64,000 bases of DNA, from assembly GCF_013184495.1 (NCBI RefSeq), contig NZ_JAAOIY010000003.1:248001-312000 (forward strand), written 5' to 3'. The notes under the pieces were generated by a model. That model was not told where the DNA came from. It did no database searches and worked only from the letters and a program-made list of their open reading frames with translations. This DNA is from Sporosarcina jiandibaonis. GTDB lineage: Bacteria; Bacillota; Bacilli; Bacillales_A; Planococcaceae. The translations under genes and the position numbers were made by a program. Positions 45,395 to 55,232 of the stretch are shown here, piece after piece (position 1 is the stretch's first letter; each line of letters begins with the position of its first letter).

Positions 45395-45428
45395 GCCGTT
45401 TCGGAATTTATCCGGGGCGGTTTTTTTT
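45395..45428 (+). terminator. Terminator of SASP gene 2
   Basis: GCCGTTTCGGA...TCCGGGGCGGTTTTTTTT. Confidence 0.85.
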
Positions 45429-45492
45429 AAGTTTTTTTGAAATATCCAGCCGCACTTAGTATACTTAGAGTATTACGAAGGGAGGAAATATT

Positions 45493-47061
45493 ATGAATCG
45501 CGAACAACTAGTTGCACCCGAACAATATAACCTTGTTAGTGAGTTTGAAAAGTATGCTAACAATAAAAGTTTGAGGGCACTAATATACATAAACGCAAAA
45601 GGTGAAAAGAAAGAAATTACTTATAAAGAGCTCTTGAATTTATCCAATCAAGCAGCAAATGTTTTTATGGAGAATGGCCTAAAAAAAGGGGATGTAGTAT
45701 TAGTAATGGTTCCTCGTTTAATCGAGGCGTACGTTACCTACATCGGCGCACTAAAAGCGGGTCTAGTTGTAATTCCGAGTTCTGAAATGCTCAGACCTTC
45801 GGATATTGATTATCGTTTGGTCCATAGTAATGCGAAAGCGATTGTTTCCTATGATGCCTTTTCAAGTCAATTTAATGACGTGAAAAATATGGAAGGCGTT
45901 CAACATTTCGTTATTGGAAAAGCAGGAAACGATGAGAAATCGTTAACTGATTTATTGGTAAATGCTTCAACTGAATTCGAGCAGCCTGAAACAAAAAGCT
46001 CGGACATGGCGTTTCTGTCATATACTTCAGGGACAACAGGATCGCCTAAGGGAGTTGTACATACGCATGCTTGGGCTTACGCTCATTTAAAAACGACCGG
46101 GGCGAGTTGGCTCGGCATTGAAGAAAATGATGTTGTATGGGCCACTGCAGCGCCGGGATGGCAAAAGTGGATATGGACTCCGTTCCTATCTGTGCTTGGC
46201 AGTGGAGCAACGGGATTGGTTTACGACGGCAAGTTCGATGCAGAAACGTATTTTACGTTAATTAAAGAAAATAATGTAAATGTCTTATGCTGCACACCCA
46301 CTGAATACCGCTTCATGGCAATTGTAGAAAACCTGAAAGAACATGATTTATCATCGATACGAAGCGCTGTATCTGCTGGTGAACCGCTAAACCAAGAAGT
46401 CGTCAACACTTTCCAAGAAAACTTTTCACTTGAAGTGAGAGATGGCTACGGACAAACTGAAAATACATTACTCGTCGGAACGATGATCGGAATGGAAGCC
46501 AGAGCAGGCTCGATGGGTAAACCGACACCAGGAAATCGTGTGGAAATCATCAATGATCAAGGAAAACCGGCATCTGTAGGCGAAGTCGGGGACATTGCAG
46601 TCCATGTATCGACACCGGCATTATTTAAAGAATATTTAAACGACCCTGAAAGAACAAGTATGCAATTTCGCGGAGATTACTACGTAACCGGTGACCGCGC
46701 CAAGATGGACGAAGATGGTTATTTTTGGTTTGAAGGCCGCGGAGACGACATCATCATTAGTTCCGGTTACACAATAGGACCATTCGAAGTCGAAGAAGCA
46801 TTGCTACAACATAAAGCGGTTAAAGAATGCGCTGTCGTAGCAAGTCCTGATCCAACACGAGGAAATGTAGTAAAAGCCTTTATCGTCCTCCGCGATCCAA
46901 GCAGAAAAAACGAAGAAGGCTTAGCAAAAGAAATCCAAGACCACGTAAAATCACTAACCGCACCATATAAATACCCGCGTAAAATCGAATTCATCGATGA
47001 AATGCCTAAAACAGCATCAGGAAAAATCATGCGTGTAGAACTACGCAAAAAAGAACAATAA
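45493..47061 (+). CDS. mbcS: Acyl-CoA synthetase, MbcS/YtcI-like
   Basis: A 522-residue ANL-family ligase. The P-loop is canonical here (LSYTSGTTGSPKGVVHTH, about residues 173-191), with ATAAPGWQKWIWTPF, RDGYGQTENTLLVG, YVTGDRAKMDEDGYFWFEGR and the A10 lysine in PKTASGKIMRVELR. B. subtilis YtcI, in the same neighbourhood, is described as a branched/short-chain acyl-CoA synthetase (MbcS), so use of 2-methylbutyrate-type acids for membrane lipids is plausible. Acetate cannot be excluded. GGGAGG precedes ATG 45493. Confidence 0.85.
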   Translation: MNREQLVAPEQYNLVSEFEKYANNKSLRALIYINAKGEKKEITYKELLNLSNQAANVFMENGLKKGDVVLVMVPRLIEAYVTYIGALKAGLVVIPSSEMLRPSDIDYRLVHSNAKAIVSYDAFSSQFNDVKNMEGVQHFVIGKAGNDEKSLTDLLVNASTEFEQPETKSSDMAFLSYTSGTTGSPKGVVHTHAWAYAHLKTTGASWLGIEENDVVWATAAPGWQKWIWTPFLSVLGSGATGLVYDGKFDAETYFTLIKENNVNVLCCTPTEYRFMAIVENLKEHDLSSIRSAVSAGEPLNQEVVNTFQENFSLEVRDGYGQTENTLLVGTMIGMEARAGSMGKPTPGNRVEIINDQGKPASVGEVGDIAVHVSTPALFKEYLNDPERTSMQFRGDYYVTGDRAKMDEDGYFWFEGRGDDIIISSGYTIGPFEVEEALLQHKAVKECAVVASPDPTRGNVVKAFIVLRDPSRKNEEGLAKEIQDHVKSLTAPYKYPRKIEFIDEMPKTASGKIMRVELRKKEQ

Positions 47062-47071
47062 AATCTTTTTG

Positions 47072-47114
47072 CTTTTGGGGTTGTTAAGATCTCTTATGCC
47101 CCAAAAGTTTTTCT
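47072..47114 (+). terminator. Terminator of the acyl-CoA synthetase gene
   Basis: CTTTTGGGG...CCCCAAAAG followed by TTTTTCTT. Confidence 0.75.
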
Positions 47115-47144
47115 TGAACTTAATAACGCGAGGTGGATGGTCAA

Positions 47145-48053
47145 ATGGGAAATGAGAAAAACGGCATCCTATTGGCTATTTCTTCCTATTTAATATGGGG
47201 TATATTACCGGTGTATTGGAAAAACATTGATAACGTACCAAGTGCGGAGATATTAGTCAGTCGTATTGTTTGGGCTTTTATTTCAACGTTACTGCTCATA
47301 TTACTTTTGAAAAACGGCCGAGACTTACTTGAAGATATAAAAAAACTTTGGAAATCTCAACTCAATTTTTGGTTACTATTTCTCGCTTCTATCCTCATTT
47401 CAGGGAATTGGTTCATTTACATCTGGGCCGTCAATAACGGCTATCTCGTTCAAACAAGCCTTGGTTACTATATAAACCCATTAATTTCAGTTTTACTTGG
47501 GGTCTTTTTCTTGAAGGAAAAGCTGACGCACGCACAAAAACTGGCATTTGTCCTCGCGACGATCGGTGTTTTAATCCTTACATTCTCATACGGTCAATTT
47601 CCATGGCTTTCTTTCGTGCTTGCAATAAGTTTCGCTGTTTATGGTCTGCTGAAAAAACAAATAAAATTAGATGCATTGCGCGGACTAACAATCGAAACGT
47701 TTTTTATTACGCCACTCGCTATTGGTTATTACATTTGGCTATTCATAGACCACCAAGCAGTTTTTCTGCATACAGACATCAAAACAAATACATTACTAAT
47801 TTTCACAGGCGTAGCAACAGCGTTGCCTCTTGTATTATTTGCGAAAGGCGCACAAAGAATACCGTTATACATGGTTGGATTTTTGCAATTTATTGCGCCG
47901 ACAATGATGCTGTTTCTCGGCGTGATCATTTATAAAGAAAGCTTCGGAACAGTTGACTTACTATCATTTATTTTCATCTGGATAGGATTGATTTTGTTCA
48001 CATATTCCAAAATAATTGATGTTTTGAAGATGAAAAAAGCCGTCAGTTCATGA
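47145..48053 (+). CDS. rarD: EamA/RarD family membrane transporter
   Basis: 302 residues with about 10 membrane helices in two EamA halves. The RarD signature is visible: GILLAISSYLIWGILPVYWK at the start, ILISGNWFIYIWAVNNGYLVQTSLGYYINPL in the fourth to fifth helix region and ASILI between. It exports an unknown small molecule; the name comes from the E. coli chloramphenicol-sensitivity gene. ATG 47145 has AGGTGG 8 bases upstream. It is convergent with the NAD kinase gene, sharing a terminator. Confidence 0.88.
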   Translation: MGNEKNGILLAISSYLIWGILPVYWKNIDNVPSAEILVSRIVWAFISTLLLILLLKNGRDLLEDIKKLWKSQLNFWLLFLASILISGNWFIYIWAVNNGYLVQTSLGYYINPLISVLLGVFFLKEKLTHAQKLAFVLATIGVLILTFSYGQFPWLSFVLAISFAVYGLLKKQIKLDALRGLTIETFFITPLAIGYYIWLFIDHQAVFLHTDIKTNTLLIFTGVATALPLVLFAKGAQRIPLYMVGFLQFIAPTMMLFLGVIIYKESFGTVDLLSFIFIWIGLILFTYSKIIDVLKMKKAVSS

Positions 48054-48067
48054 ATGACGGCTTTTTC
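48034..48067. terminator. Bidirectional terminator between rarD and NAD kinase
   Basis: AAAAGCCGTCA-GTTCATGAA-TGACGGCTTTT, overlapping the rarD stop codon. Confidence 0.87.
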
Positions 48068-48868
48068 TTATAGATGGATACGCTGTACTTTTTCCCAAAA
48101 TGAATTGTCTTTTAATTTTACGGTTTTAATTGTTTTCGGACTCAATTCAATTTCTAAGTTTTTAACTTTACGAACACCGAGGGCTTCGTTATCTGCGGCC
48201 ATAAGGGGGAAGTCATTACCATCTTGATGAACATGCAGTTTCAATTTCCGTTCACCGCTTAAAATAAATGGTGATCCAAGTGTGCGATATTTATTATTAT
48301 TCACTGAAGCAAGTTCAGTTACTTGATAGCAGTTCAACAACGGATCCACGACAGCCCCATTGACGGATTTATTGTAAGCAGGACTCCCCGTTGGAGTAGA
48401 AATAATTAGGCCGTCACCTAGGAACGTTTCAAAAAGTTTATCGTCAATAACGACATCAAGGACAAATGTCCGAATAATATTTGAACGTATACTAAATTCA
48501 TTTAAACAATAGAATGGACGGTGTTCGTCAATTGTCACTTCTATCAGCGGATATCGTCTTACTTCAAGCTTTGAATCGCGAATGGCCTGTGTCATTTCAT
48601 ACAGATTATTATAATGGAAATCACAATACAAACTATGTTTGCCAGTAGTTGAAATACCTGCATAAAGACAGTCTTGCCTAAAACCTGTTTTCCGTACAGC
48701 TTGTAGAAAAGAACCATCGCCACCAATACTTATGATAATGTTCGCGGAGTTAAAATCATCGGTCATTGTAAATCCTTCATTTGTAAGTGCATCTTCCACC
48801 ATTGATTTTTTGCTGCGTGAGTCTTTATCATGTTTACTATAAATATAAGCATTCATTCTATTTGTCAC
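48068..48868 (-). CDS. ppnKB: NAD kinase, second type (YtdI/PpnKB)
   Basis: About 266 residues. The NAD-kinase core motifs are IISIGGDGSFLQAVRK (GGDG, about residues 47-62), LNEFSIRS (NE/D motif) and GDGLIISTPTGSPAYNKSVNGAVV. The KDNSFWEKVQRIHL ending matches YtdI, the second NAD kinase of B. subtilis. It phosphorylates NAD to NADP. The start is GTG 48868 (MTNRMNAYIYS), with AAAGGAG 9 bases upstream; an ATG four codons later lacks that spacing. It is divergent from sppA. Confidence 0.93.
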   Translation of the reverse strand: MTNRMNAYIYSKHDKDSRSKKSMVEDALTNEGFTMTDDFNSANIIISIGGDGSFLQAVRKTGFRQDCLYAGISTTGKHSLYCDFHYNNLYEMTQAIRDSKLEVRRYPLIEVTIDEHRPFYCLNEFSIRSNIIRTFVLDVVIDDKLFETFLGDGLIISTPTGSPAYNKSVNGAVVDPLLNCYQVTELASVNNNKYRTLGSPFILSGERKLKLHVHQDGNDFPLMAADNEALGVRKVKNLEIELSPKTIKTVKLKDNSFWEKVQRIHL

Positions 48869-48973
48869 CTTGTACAACTCCTTTTGATTAAGCTATGATT
48901 ATTCTAGCATGAATGAAACATTTTTGCGTGCCATCACGTATATGGTTAGGTATAAATAAGGGAGGAATTTTAA

Positions 48974-49981
48974 ATGACAACAAAACGATGGGTTGCAATC
49001 ATCGTCGCATCAGCACTTTTAGCCGTTTCTATCGGCATTAACACATTATCGTTCATCTTCTCGAAAGATGTAGCGGGACTATTTGAGGAATTGGCCGCAA
49101 CATCTTCTGCAGGTTATGGTCAACTAATTATTGAGGAAGGCGGTAAAGATCAAATCGCCGTTCTTTCATTGGATGGCGTCATTCAAGATACCGGAAACGC
49201 ATCCCCATTTTTCTTTGACGGTTACAATCACCAATTCTTTATGAATCAATTATATGAAATAAATGAAGATCCTTCAATTAAAGGAGTGGTCCTCAAAGTG
49301 AACTCGCCGGGCGGGGGTGTTGTTGAATCAGCAGAAATTTACGATGCCATTCGTACAATCCAAGAAAATCGCCAGATACCGGTTTATGTATCAATGGGCG
49401 GAATGGCCGCTTCCGGGGGCTATTACGTAGCAGCTCCTGCAGATAAAATATTTGTGAATCGTGAAACGATTACCGGTTCAATCGGCGTCATTATGGAAAG
49501 CGTGAACTATGCGGGTCTCGCTGAGAAGTACGGCATTGAATTCAATACAATCAAAACGGGACCATATAAAGACATTATGAGTGGGTCTCGTAAAATGACG
49601 GTTGAAGAACGGGAAATGCTTCAAGAAATGATCAATGACTCATACGAACGATTTGTAGAAATCATTGCTGATGGCCGCGGCATGAGTACAGCGGAAGTTA
49701 AAAAAGTAGCGGATGGCCGGATTATGAATGGGCGGCAAGCGATTGAAAGCGGGCTAGCGGATGAATACGGCAAAGCTGGCGATGTCATTGCCGCCATGCA
49801 AGAAGATCATAATCTTGAAAAAGCAACTGTTTTTGAGTACACGATAAATGATAGCTGGAGTTCATTATTCGGACTTAAGGCAAAATCATTCTTTGGCGGA
49901 AATCTAGAAGCAGAACTAATTGGTAAATTGTTGGCTGATTATAACGCGCCGAGAATGATGTATTTATATGGTGAAAAATAA
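48974..49981 (+). CDS. sppA: Signal peptide peptidase SppA (short form)
   Basis: 335 residues. The N-terminal membrane anchor (WVAIIVASALLAVSIGINTLSF) precedes a ClpP/crotonase-fold serine protease. VLKVNSPGGGVVESAEIYDAI and SMGGMAASGGYYVAAPADKI carry the nucleophile serine (ASGGYY), and the general-base lysine is in NTIKTGPYKDIMSG. It degrades cleaved signal peptides and confers resistance to antimicrobial peptides in B. subtilis. GGGAGGAA precedes ATG 48974. yteJ starts 12 bases after the stop, the known sppA-yteJ operon. Confidence 0.95.
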   Translation: MTTKRWVAIIVASALLAVSIGINTLSFIFSKDVAGLFEELAATSSAGYGQLIIEEGGKDQIAVLSLDGVIQDTGNASPFFFDGYNHQFFMNQLYEINEDPSIKGVVLKVNSPGGGVVESAEIYDAIRTIQENRQIPVYVSMGGMAASGGYYVAAPADKIFVNRETITGSIGVIMESVNYAGLAEKYGIEFNTIKTGPYKDIMSGSRKMTVEEREMLQEMINDSYERFVEIIADGRGMSTAEVKKVADGRIMNGRQAIESGLADEYGKAGDVIAAMQEDHNLEKATVFEYTINDSWSSLFGLKAKSFFGGNLEAELIGKLLADYNAPRMMYLYGEK

Positions 49982-49993
49982 GGAGGGCTAGGC

Positions 49994-50590
49994 ATGTCGG
50001 AACAAAGCGAGTTTGAAACAAATCCGGTTGTCGAAGGGGCCCAATTAAATGAGTTCGCACCGGAAAAAGAAATAAAAATAGAAAGTATCGAATATCATCA
50101 AAAACTAGCAGGTTTTTGGACACGGTTCTGGGCCTATTCGATTGATATCATAGTTCTGTACGCCATAAGCGGTATTTTTATAAAACCGATCTTCAGAGCA
50201 TTCGATTTACCCATCGAGAATCCATCATTTTTGTTTTTCACAACTTATAAAGCGACGATACTTATCGTTCTACTGCTATACTTTTCGTTAATGACAAAGT
50301 ATTTACAACAAACGGTCGGAAAAATAATTATGGGGATTAAGGTTGTGTCGAGTGTAGATTCACAACTGACCTGGAATACAATCATCTTTCGTGAAATGAT
50401 TGGAAGATTTATATCAAAACTGTTAGTCATTCCTTACTTGCTCGTGGCGTTTACTCCTAAAAAAGAGGCATTGCACGATATCTTTGCAGATACGTATGTG
50501 GTTCATGAAGATGCTTATGAAAAAAAGAAGCATTTACGTTACTTGACGAAAAATAGGGGCGAACAGTTGCATGACGGGTCCGTCATTTAG
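49994..50590 (+). CDS. yteJ: RDD family membrane protein YteJ
   Basis: 198 residues. After a hydrophilic, acidic lead of about 35 residues comes the RDD domain. LAGFWTRFWAYSIDIIVLYAISGIF holds the Arg and Asp of the domain in helix 1, and TVGKIIMGIKVVSS and RFISKLLVIPYLLVAFTPKKEALHDIFADT follow. There are three membrane helices. In B. subtilis SppA and YteJ act together against lantibiotic-type peptides. GGAGGGC lies before ATG 49994. It is probably a regulator or partner of SppA in the membrane. Confidence 0.9.
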   Translation: MSEQSEFETNPVVEGAQLNEFAPEKEIKIESIEYHQKLAGFWTRFWAYSIDIIVLYAISGIFIKPIFRAFDLPIENPSFLFFTTYKATILIVLLLYFSLMTKYLQQTVGKIIMGIKVVSSVDSQLTWNTIIFREMIGRFISKLLVIPYLLVAFTPKKEALHDIFADTYVVHEDAYEKKKHLRYLTKNRGEQLHDGSVI

Positions 50591-50622
50591 TAAGATAAGT
50601 GAAGAAAGGGAGGCGTTTATTA

Positions 50623-51129
50623 ATGGTAAAAGTTACATTTCAGAACGATCCTGTTACATTAATTGGAAATGAAGTTAAAGTCGGTGACAGCGCACCTGAC
50701 TTTACAGTATTGTCAACCGATCTAAATCCGGTAACTTTAGCGGATACTAAAGGGAAAGTACGGCTAATAAGTGTTGTACCTTCAATTGATACTGGTGTCT
50801 GTTCAAAACAAACACAAAAATTTAATGAAGAAGCTTCATCACTTGGAGAAGATGTTCGTGTATTAACAATTTCAGTAGACCTGCCATTTGCACAAAAACG
50901 ATGGAGCGAAGCAGGGGGAATTGATGCTCTCCAAATGCTTTCTGATCACCGTGATTTTTCCTTTGGCGAAGCTTATGGTGTTGGAATCGAAGAACTTAGA
51001 TTACTTTCTCGTTCAATCTTCGTAGTTGATAAAAATGATAAAGTGACTTATGTTGAGTATGTTCCAGAAGTAACCGATCATCCGGATTATGAGAAAGCAC
51101 TCGAAGCAGTAAAAGCCGCTACAAAATAA
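50623..51129 (+). CDS. tpx: Thiol peroxidase Tpx lacking the resolving cysteine
   Basis: A 168-residue atypical peroxiredoxin. The peroxidatic Cys60 is in [15 protein letters not shown], and the downstream conserved DLPFAQKRW and [15 protein letters not shown] are present. The position that holds the resolving Cys in E. coli, B. subtilis and S. aureus Tpx (QxRWC) is serine here ([10 protein letters not shown], Ser95), and the protein has no other cysteine. It must therefore use an external thiol such as bacillithiol or a thioredoxin directly. ATG 50623 follows GGGAGG. Family identity is certain; the catalytic cycle is inferred. Confidence 0.95.
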   Translation: MVKVTFQNDPVTLIGNEVKVGDSAPDFTVLSTDLNPVTLADTKGKVRLISVVPSIDTGVCSKQTQKFNEEASSLGEDVRVLTISVDLPFAQKRWSEAGGIDALQMLSDHRDFSFGEAYGVGIEELRLLSRSIFVVDKNDKVTYVEYVPEVTDHPDYEKALEAVKAATK

Positions 51130-51135
51130 TTCATG

Positions 51136-51163
51136 AACCCACTCGGAGACGGGTGGGTTTTGT
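51136..51163 (+). terminator. Terminator of tpx
   Basis: AACCCACTCG-GAGA-CGGGTGGGTTTTG hairpin, 18 bp before ytxK. It may be partial, since ytxK has no obvious promoter between. Confidence 0.65.
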
Positions 51164-51180
51164 AAGTAGAGGGATAGCAA

Positions 51181-52092
51181 ATGACGAACACAGAAAGTAT
51201 TTTCACATTTATAGATCAATATGCCGAAAAGGCGGACTTGCTGTATTTAGAAGCAATCGTTGAGGCGTGCAACAAATGGATTGAAGCCAGCGAAGTACCT
51301 AACTTGACAGATAATGTGTCAAAAGAAGAAATTAGAAGAGGTATTCAATTAGCCGTTTTAAAAGGCATGAAAGAAAACGCTCAACCGCATCATCAAATGA
51401 CACCAGATTCAATTGGAATATTAATTGGACATATTGCGAGTAAACTTGCGGGAGATAAAGAAAATATCACATTATTGGATCCTGCAGTCGGAACGGGCAA
51501 CTTACTTTTTTCGGTCATGAACACTATAGATAACAGTGTTTCAGCGAGTGCGGTAGAAATTGATGATTTGCTTGTCAGGCTTTCTGCAATCATTGCTGAA
51601 TTACTTGAACATCAAGTCGCATACTTAGTACAAGATGCTTTACGTCCGCTCCTAATCGATCCAGTGGATATTACAATTAGTGACTTGCCTGTCGGTTATT
51701 ATCCAGATGATGATAATGCCTTAAATTATGAGCTTATGGCTGAAAAAGGACATGCCTTTGCGCACCATTTGTTTATTGAGCAGTCCATGAATCATACAAA
51801 ACCTGGAGGCTACGGCATTTTCGTAATTCCTGCGAACCTATTTGAATCTGAACAAGCCGCTAAACTTCATCCATTTTTAAAGCGAAAAGCGATTATTCGC
51901 GCACTCATCCAATTACCAGCGACATTGTTTAAAAATGTTGCCCATGAAAAAAGCATCCTAATTCTCCAAAAGCCATTTCACGAATCTAGGCCAATGAAGG
52001 ACGTCTTATTGGCGCAAGTACCTACTATGTCAGATAAAAAGGCGATGGCGCGTTTTCTTCAAGAAATTGATGAATGGGCTGAAAAAGGATAA
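51181..52092 (+). CDS. ytxK: Class I SAM-dependent methyltransferase YtxK
   Basis: 303 residues, related to N6-adenine DNA methylases. The SAM site is LLDPAVGTGNLLFSVM (about residues 98-113) and the acidic strand-2 motif is SAVEIDDLLV. The catalytic NPPY motif is replaced by SDLPVGYYP, as in other YtxK proteins. There is no target-recognition domain and no restriction gene, so it is an orphan; the substrate is unknown (DNA, rRNA or protein glutamine). It precedes ackA by 42 bases, the conserved ytxK-ackA operon. Confidence 0.87.
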   Translation: MTNTESIFTFIDQYAEKADLLYLEAIVEACNKWIEASEVPNLTDNVSKEEIRRGIQLAVLKGMKENAQPHHQMTPDSIGILIGHIASKLAGDKENITLLDPAVGTGNLLFSVMNTIDNSVSASAVEIDDLLVRLSAIIAELLEHQVAYLVQDALRPLLIDPVDITISDLPVGYYPDDDNALNYELMAEKGHAFAHHLFIEQSMNHTKPGGYGIFVIPANLFESEQAAKLHPFLKRKAIIRALIQLPATLFKNVAHEKSILILQKPFHESRPMKDVLLAQVPTMSDKKAMARFLQEIDEWAEKG

Positions 52093-52134
52093 AACAAGAA
52101 TAAGTTTAGTAACATTAAAGGAGGCGGCGTTTTA

Positions 52135-53325
52135 ATGCCGATTATTTTAGCAATCAATGCAGGGAGTTCATCGTTAAAATTTCAACTTCTGGATATGCCA
52201 TCCGAAGTAGTAACTGCGAAAGGTCAAATTGAACGAATCGGTATGACTGATTCAACGTTCTCTCTTAAATCAGATCATGGAAAAACAGAGACAGAACAAC
52301 CTATTAATAACCATGCTGAAGCGGTAAGCTTACTTTTAGATATGCTCATCAAAGAAGGGATTGTAAAATCTTTTGATGAAATTGACGGCGTGGGGCACCG
52401 TGTTGTTCACGGTGGGGAAGTATTTAGCGATTCAGTTTTAATTACTGATGAGATACTTGCAGAACTGGATGCATTATCTCATTTAGCGCCGTTACATAAT
52501 CCGGCCAATCTAGTTGGTATTAAAGAATTTAAAAAGGCATTGCCTTCGGTACCGGCAGTTGCAATTTTTGATACGGCTTTTCATCAGACAATGCCTGAAA
52601 GTTCATTTCTTTATCCTTTGCCATATGAATACTATGAAAAGTATGGGATTCGGAAATACGGCTTCCACGGAACAAGCCATAAATATGTGACTGAAAGAGC
52701 GGCTGAAATGTTGAATCGCCCACTCGAAACGACGCGTCTTATTTCCTGTCACCTAGGAAACGGGGCAAGTATCGCTGCGGTTCAAGGCGGGAAATCATTA
52801 GATACGTCAATGGGTTTCACGCCGCTTGCGGGAGTTACGATGGGTACGCGTTCCGGTAATATCGACCCGGCGCTTATTCCTTATATTATGGAACAAACAG
52901 GTAAATCGGTGGAAGATGTGCTTAATGTATTGAACAAAGAATCAGGTATGCTTGCCATTTCGGGGTTCTCAAGTGATCTTCGGGACATCGAAATCGAAGC
53001 TAACAAAGGCAATAAACGCGCTCAACTCGCACTAGATGTTTTTGCAGATCGCATACACAAATATATCGGTTCGTATGCAGCACGAATGGGCGGAGTCGAT
53101 GCAATCATCTTTACAGCAGGCATCGGTGAAAATTCAGATACAATTCGGGAAAAGGTTATCGAAGGCTTGGAATTCATGGGCGTATACTGCGACCCGGATT
53201 TGAACAATATCCGCGGAGAAGAAGTATATATTAGCCATCCATACTCGCCAGTAAAGGTACTAGTCATCCCGACAAACGAAGAGGTAATGCTTGCTCGCGA
53301 TACTATGCGCGTAGCAGGGTTGTAA
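52135..53325 (+). CDS. ackA: Acetate kinase
   Basis: 396 residues, the usual length. ASKHA-fold motifs: [18 protein letters not shown] (phosphate-1), [17 protein letters not shown] (active-site His/Arg), [37 protein letters not shown], and [35 protein letters not shown] lies near the C-terminus. It interconverts acetyl phosphate and acetate with ATP in overflow metabolism. GGAGGCGG precedes ATG 52135. With AcsA and CcpA it completes an acetate production/use module in this window. Confidence 0.98.
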   Translation: MPIILAINAGSSSLKFQLLDMPSEVVTAKGQIERIGMTDSTFSLKSDHGKTETEQPINNHAEAVSLLLDMLIKEGIVKSFDEIDGVGHRVVHGGEVFSDSVLITDEILAELDALSHLAPLHNPANLVGIKEFKKALPSVPAVAIFDTAFHQTMPESSFLYPLPYEYYEKYGIRKYGFHGTSHKYVTERAAEMLNRPLETTRLISCHLGNGASIAAVQGGKSLDTSMGFTPLAGVTMGTRSGNIDPALIPYIMEQTGKSVEDVLNVLNKESGMLAISGFSSDLRDIEIEANKGNKRAQLALDVFADRIHKYIGSYAARMGGVDAIIFTAGIGENSDTIREKVIEGLEFMGVYCDPDLNNIRGEEVYISHPYSPVKVLVIPTNEEVMLARDTMRVAGL

Positions 53326-53343
53326 CACAAATCAATCCAAATG

Positions 53344-53385
53344 AAAACGAGTTGTTCCAAAAACGGAACAACTCGTTTTATTTTT
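53344..53385. terminator. Bidirectional terminator between ackA and uspA
   Basis: AAAACGAGTTGTTCC-AAAAAC-GGAACAACTCGTTTT, a 15-bp perfect stem with T runs on both strands. Confidence 0.92.
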
Positions 53386-53839
53386 ATTTTAATTCATCTT
53401 CAGGTGTTCGAATAACTAGCACGTCACATTTTGCAGAGCGAACAATATTTTCGGAAACGCTACCGATTAAGAAGCGCTCAACTGCATTCAGACCTGTTGC
53501 GCCGCAAATTATTAAATCTGCATCTACCTTTTTTGCTAAATCTTTGGAAATCATTGTTTTCGGAGATCCATATTCGACCAGGATGTTTACATTTTCTAGT
53601 CCGGCGGCTAAAGCTTTTAATTTATATTCTTCGAGTAATTCAGTCGCAAAAGCTTGTGCACGCTCCGCGATTGAACGATCATAAGCTTCTACTGCTGCGT
53701 ACGAACGTGTGTCAATGATATTGACTAAATTTAACGTTGCATTATTTCTGCTAGCAATCCCGACAGACTTTTTAAAAGCCCATTCCGATTCTTTAGATCC
53801 GTCAACAGCAACAATGATTTGGTTGTATTGTAATGTCAT
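53384..53839 (-). CDS. Universal stress protein, UspA family
   Basis: A 151-residue single UspA domain. QIIVAVDGSKESEWAFKKSV gives the first strand and Asp. The ATP-binding loop is ICGATGLNAVERFLIGSVSENIVRSAKCDVLVI, matching the G-x2-G-x9-G-S/T pattern of ATP-binding Usps. ATG 53839 follows GGAGGAG. It sits beside ackA and ald, genes of overflow and anaerobic carbon/nitrogen metabolism; no specific partner is evident. Confidence 0.92.
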   Translation of the reverse strand: MTLQYNQIIVAVDGSKESEWAFKKSVGIASRNNATLNLVNIIDTRSYAAVEAYDRSIAERAQAFATELLEEYKLKALAAGLENVNILVEYGSPKTMISKDLAKKVDADLIICGATGLNAVERFLIGSVSENIVRSAKCDVLVIRTPEDELK

Positions 53840-54072
53840 TACTAACTCCTCCATTCCCTTATTATATATATACCTTCTATAAAAAATTATAAAACCCTTT
53901 TATCTATTAAAGTTTTCGTCAAGATTTGACAATTTTGTGAAAAACAGAGGGATTTAGCTCATTTGCAAAAGAATTTGCAAGAAACAAGCATTATAAGATT
54001 ATTTCTGTTACTATAAAAACAGTTGTCAACATAGAAGAAGACAGTCAGTTAATTTTCATAGGAGGATGCGAA

Positions 54073-55191
54073 ATGCGAATTGGAGTTCCGAAAGAAATAC
54101 TAAACAATGAAAACCGCGTAGCAATGACTCCAGCCGGCTCTTATACATTGAAATCAGCTGGTCATGAAGTATTTATTGAAACGGGTGCCGGACTCGGATC
54201 AAGCTTTACGGACAAGGATTATGCTGAAGCGGGTGCAACAATCGTTTCAACAGCAAAAGAAGCATGGGATGCAGACTTGATCATGAAAGTCAAAGAGCCG
54301 AAGAAAGTTGAATATGATTATTTCCGAGAGGGGCAAATTATATTTACATACTTTCACCTTGCACAAGAAGCTGAATTGACAAAAGAATTACTTGAGAAAA
54401 AAGTAACTGGAATTGCATATGAAACTGTACAACTTCCAAATAATTCACTGCCTCTACTCGCACCGATGAGCGAAGTCGCTGGTCGTATGGCAACACAAAT
54501 CGGTTCGCAATATTTACAGAAAACGAATGGCGGCAAAGGCATCCTTCTTGGAGGAATTCCAGGGGTTTCCCGCGCTAAGGTAACCATAATCGGAGGAGGC
54601 ATGGCAGGCACGACTGCAGCAAGAGTCGCGGTCGGAATGGGTGCGCAAGTAACAATTCTTGACCTCTCAGTCGAGCGACTTCGTCAGTTAGAGGAATTAT
54701 TCGGTAACGATATTCAAACACTCGTTTCCAATCCTTTTACCATCGCAGAGTCTGTAAAAGAAGCTGATCTTGTAATAGGAGCCGTCCTGATCCCAGGCGC
54801 CAGAGCGCCAAAATTAGTTTCTGAAGAAATGGTTAAATCCATGAGTCCAGGCTCCGTCCTGGTTGACATTGCAATAGACCAAGGCGGTATATTTGAAACG
54901 TCCGACCGGATTACAACACACGATGAACCAACTTACGTCAAACACGGAGTTGTCCATTATGCGGTTGCGAATATGCCCGGCGCTGTTCCAAGAACATCGA
55001 CCCTTGGATTAACAAACAATACAGTTCAATACGCACTGCAAATTGCCAACAAAGGCATCAAGAAAGCTAGCCTTGATAACCTAGCACTGCAAAAAGGCAT
55101 AAACACTTACAATGGATTTGTCACCTATAAAGCAGTAGCAGAAGCGCAAGATCTTGAATATGTTCCAGTTGAATCATTATTAAACGAATAA
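54073..55191 (+). CDS. ald: Alanine dehydrogenase
   Basis: 372 residues, the standard length. [22 protein letters not shown] is the signature start, [26 protein letters not shown] holds the substrate-binding Lys and His, and the Rossmann NAD site is [29 protein letters not shown]. It ends with [23 protein letters not shown]. It converts L-alanine to pyruvate and ammonia with NAD and is needed for sporulation on alanine in B. subtilis. AGGAGGATG precedes ATG 54073. The upstream 200 bases are very AT-rich and should contain its promoter, which I could not fix. Confidence 0.98.
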   Translation: MRIGVPKEILNNENRVAMTPAGSYTLKSAGHEVFIETGAGLGSSFTDKDYAEAGATIVSTAKEAWDADLIMKVKEPKKVEYDYFREGQIIFTYFHLAQEAELTKELLEKKVTGIAYETVQLPNNSLPLLAPMSEVAGRMATQIGSQYLQKTNGGKGILLGGIPGVSRAKVTIIGGGMAGTTAARVAVGMGAQVTILDLSVERLRQLEELFGNDIQTLVSNPFTIAESVKEADLVIGAVLIPGARAPKLVSEEMVKSMSPGSVLVDIAIDQGGIFETSDRITTHDEPTYVKHGVVHYAVANMPGAVPRTSTLGLTNNTVQYALQIANKGIKKASLDNLALQKGINTYNGFVTYKAVAEAQDLEYVPVESLLNE

Positions 55192-55196
55192 AAACA

Positions 55197-55232
55197 AAGG
55201 CTGCCCACAAATATAAGGAGCAGCCTTTTTTG
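55197..55232 (+). terminator. Terminator of ald
   Basis: AAGGCTGC...GCAGCCTTTTTT hairpin and T run. Confidence 0.88.

Noticed and set aside
51136..51163. Treating ytxK-ackA as co-transcribed with tpx
   Set aside because: A good hairpin separates tpx from ytxK; read-through is possible but not supported directly.
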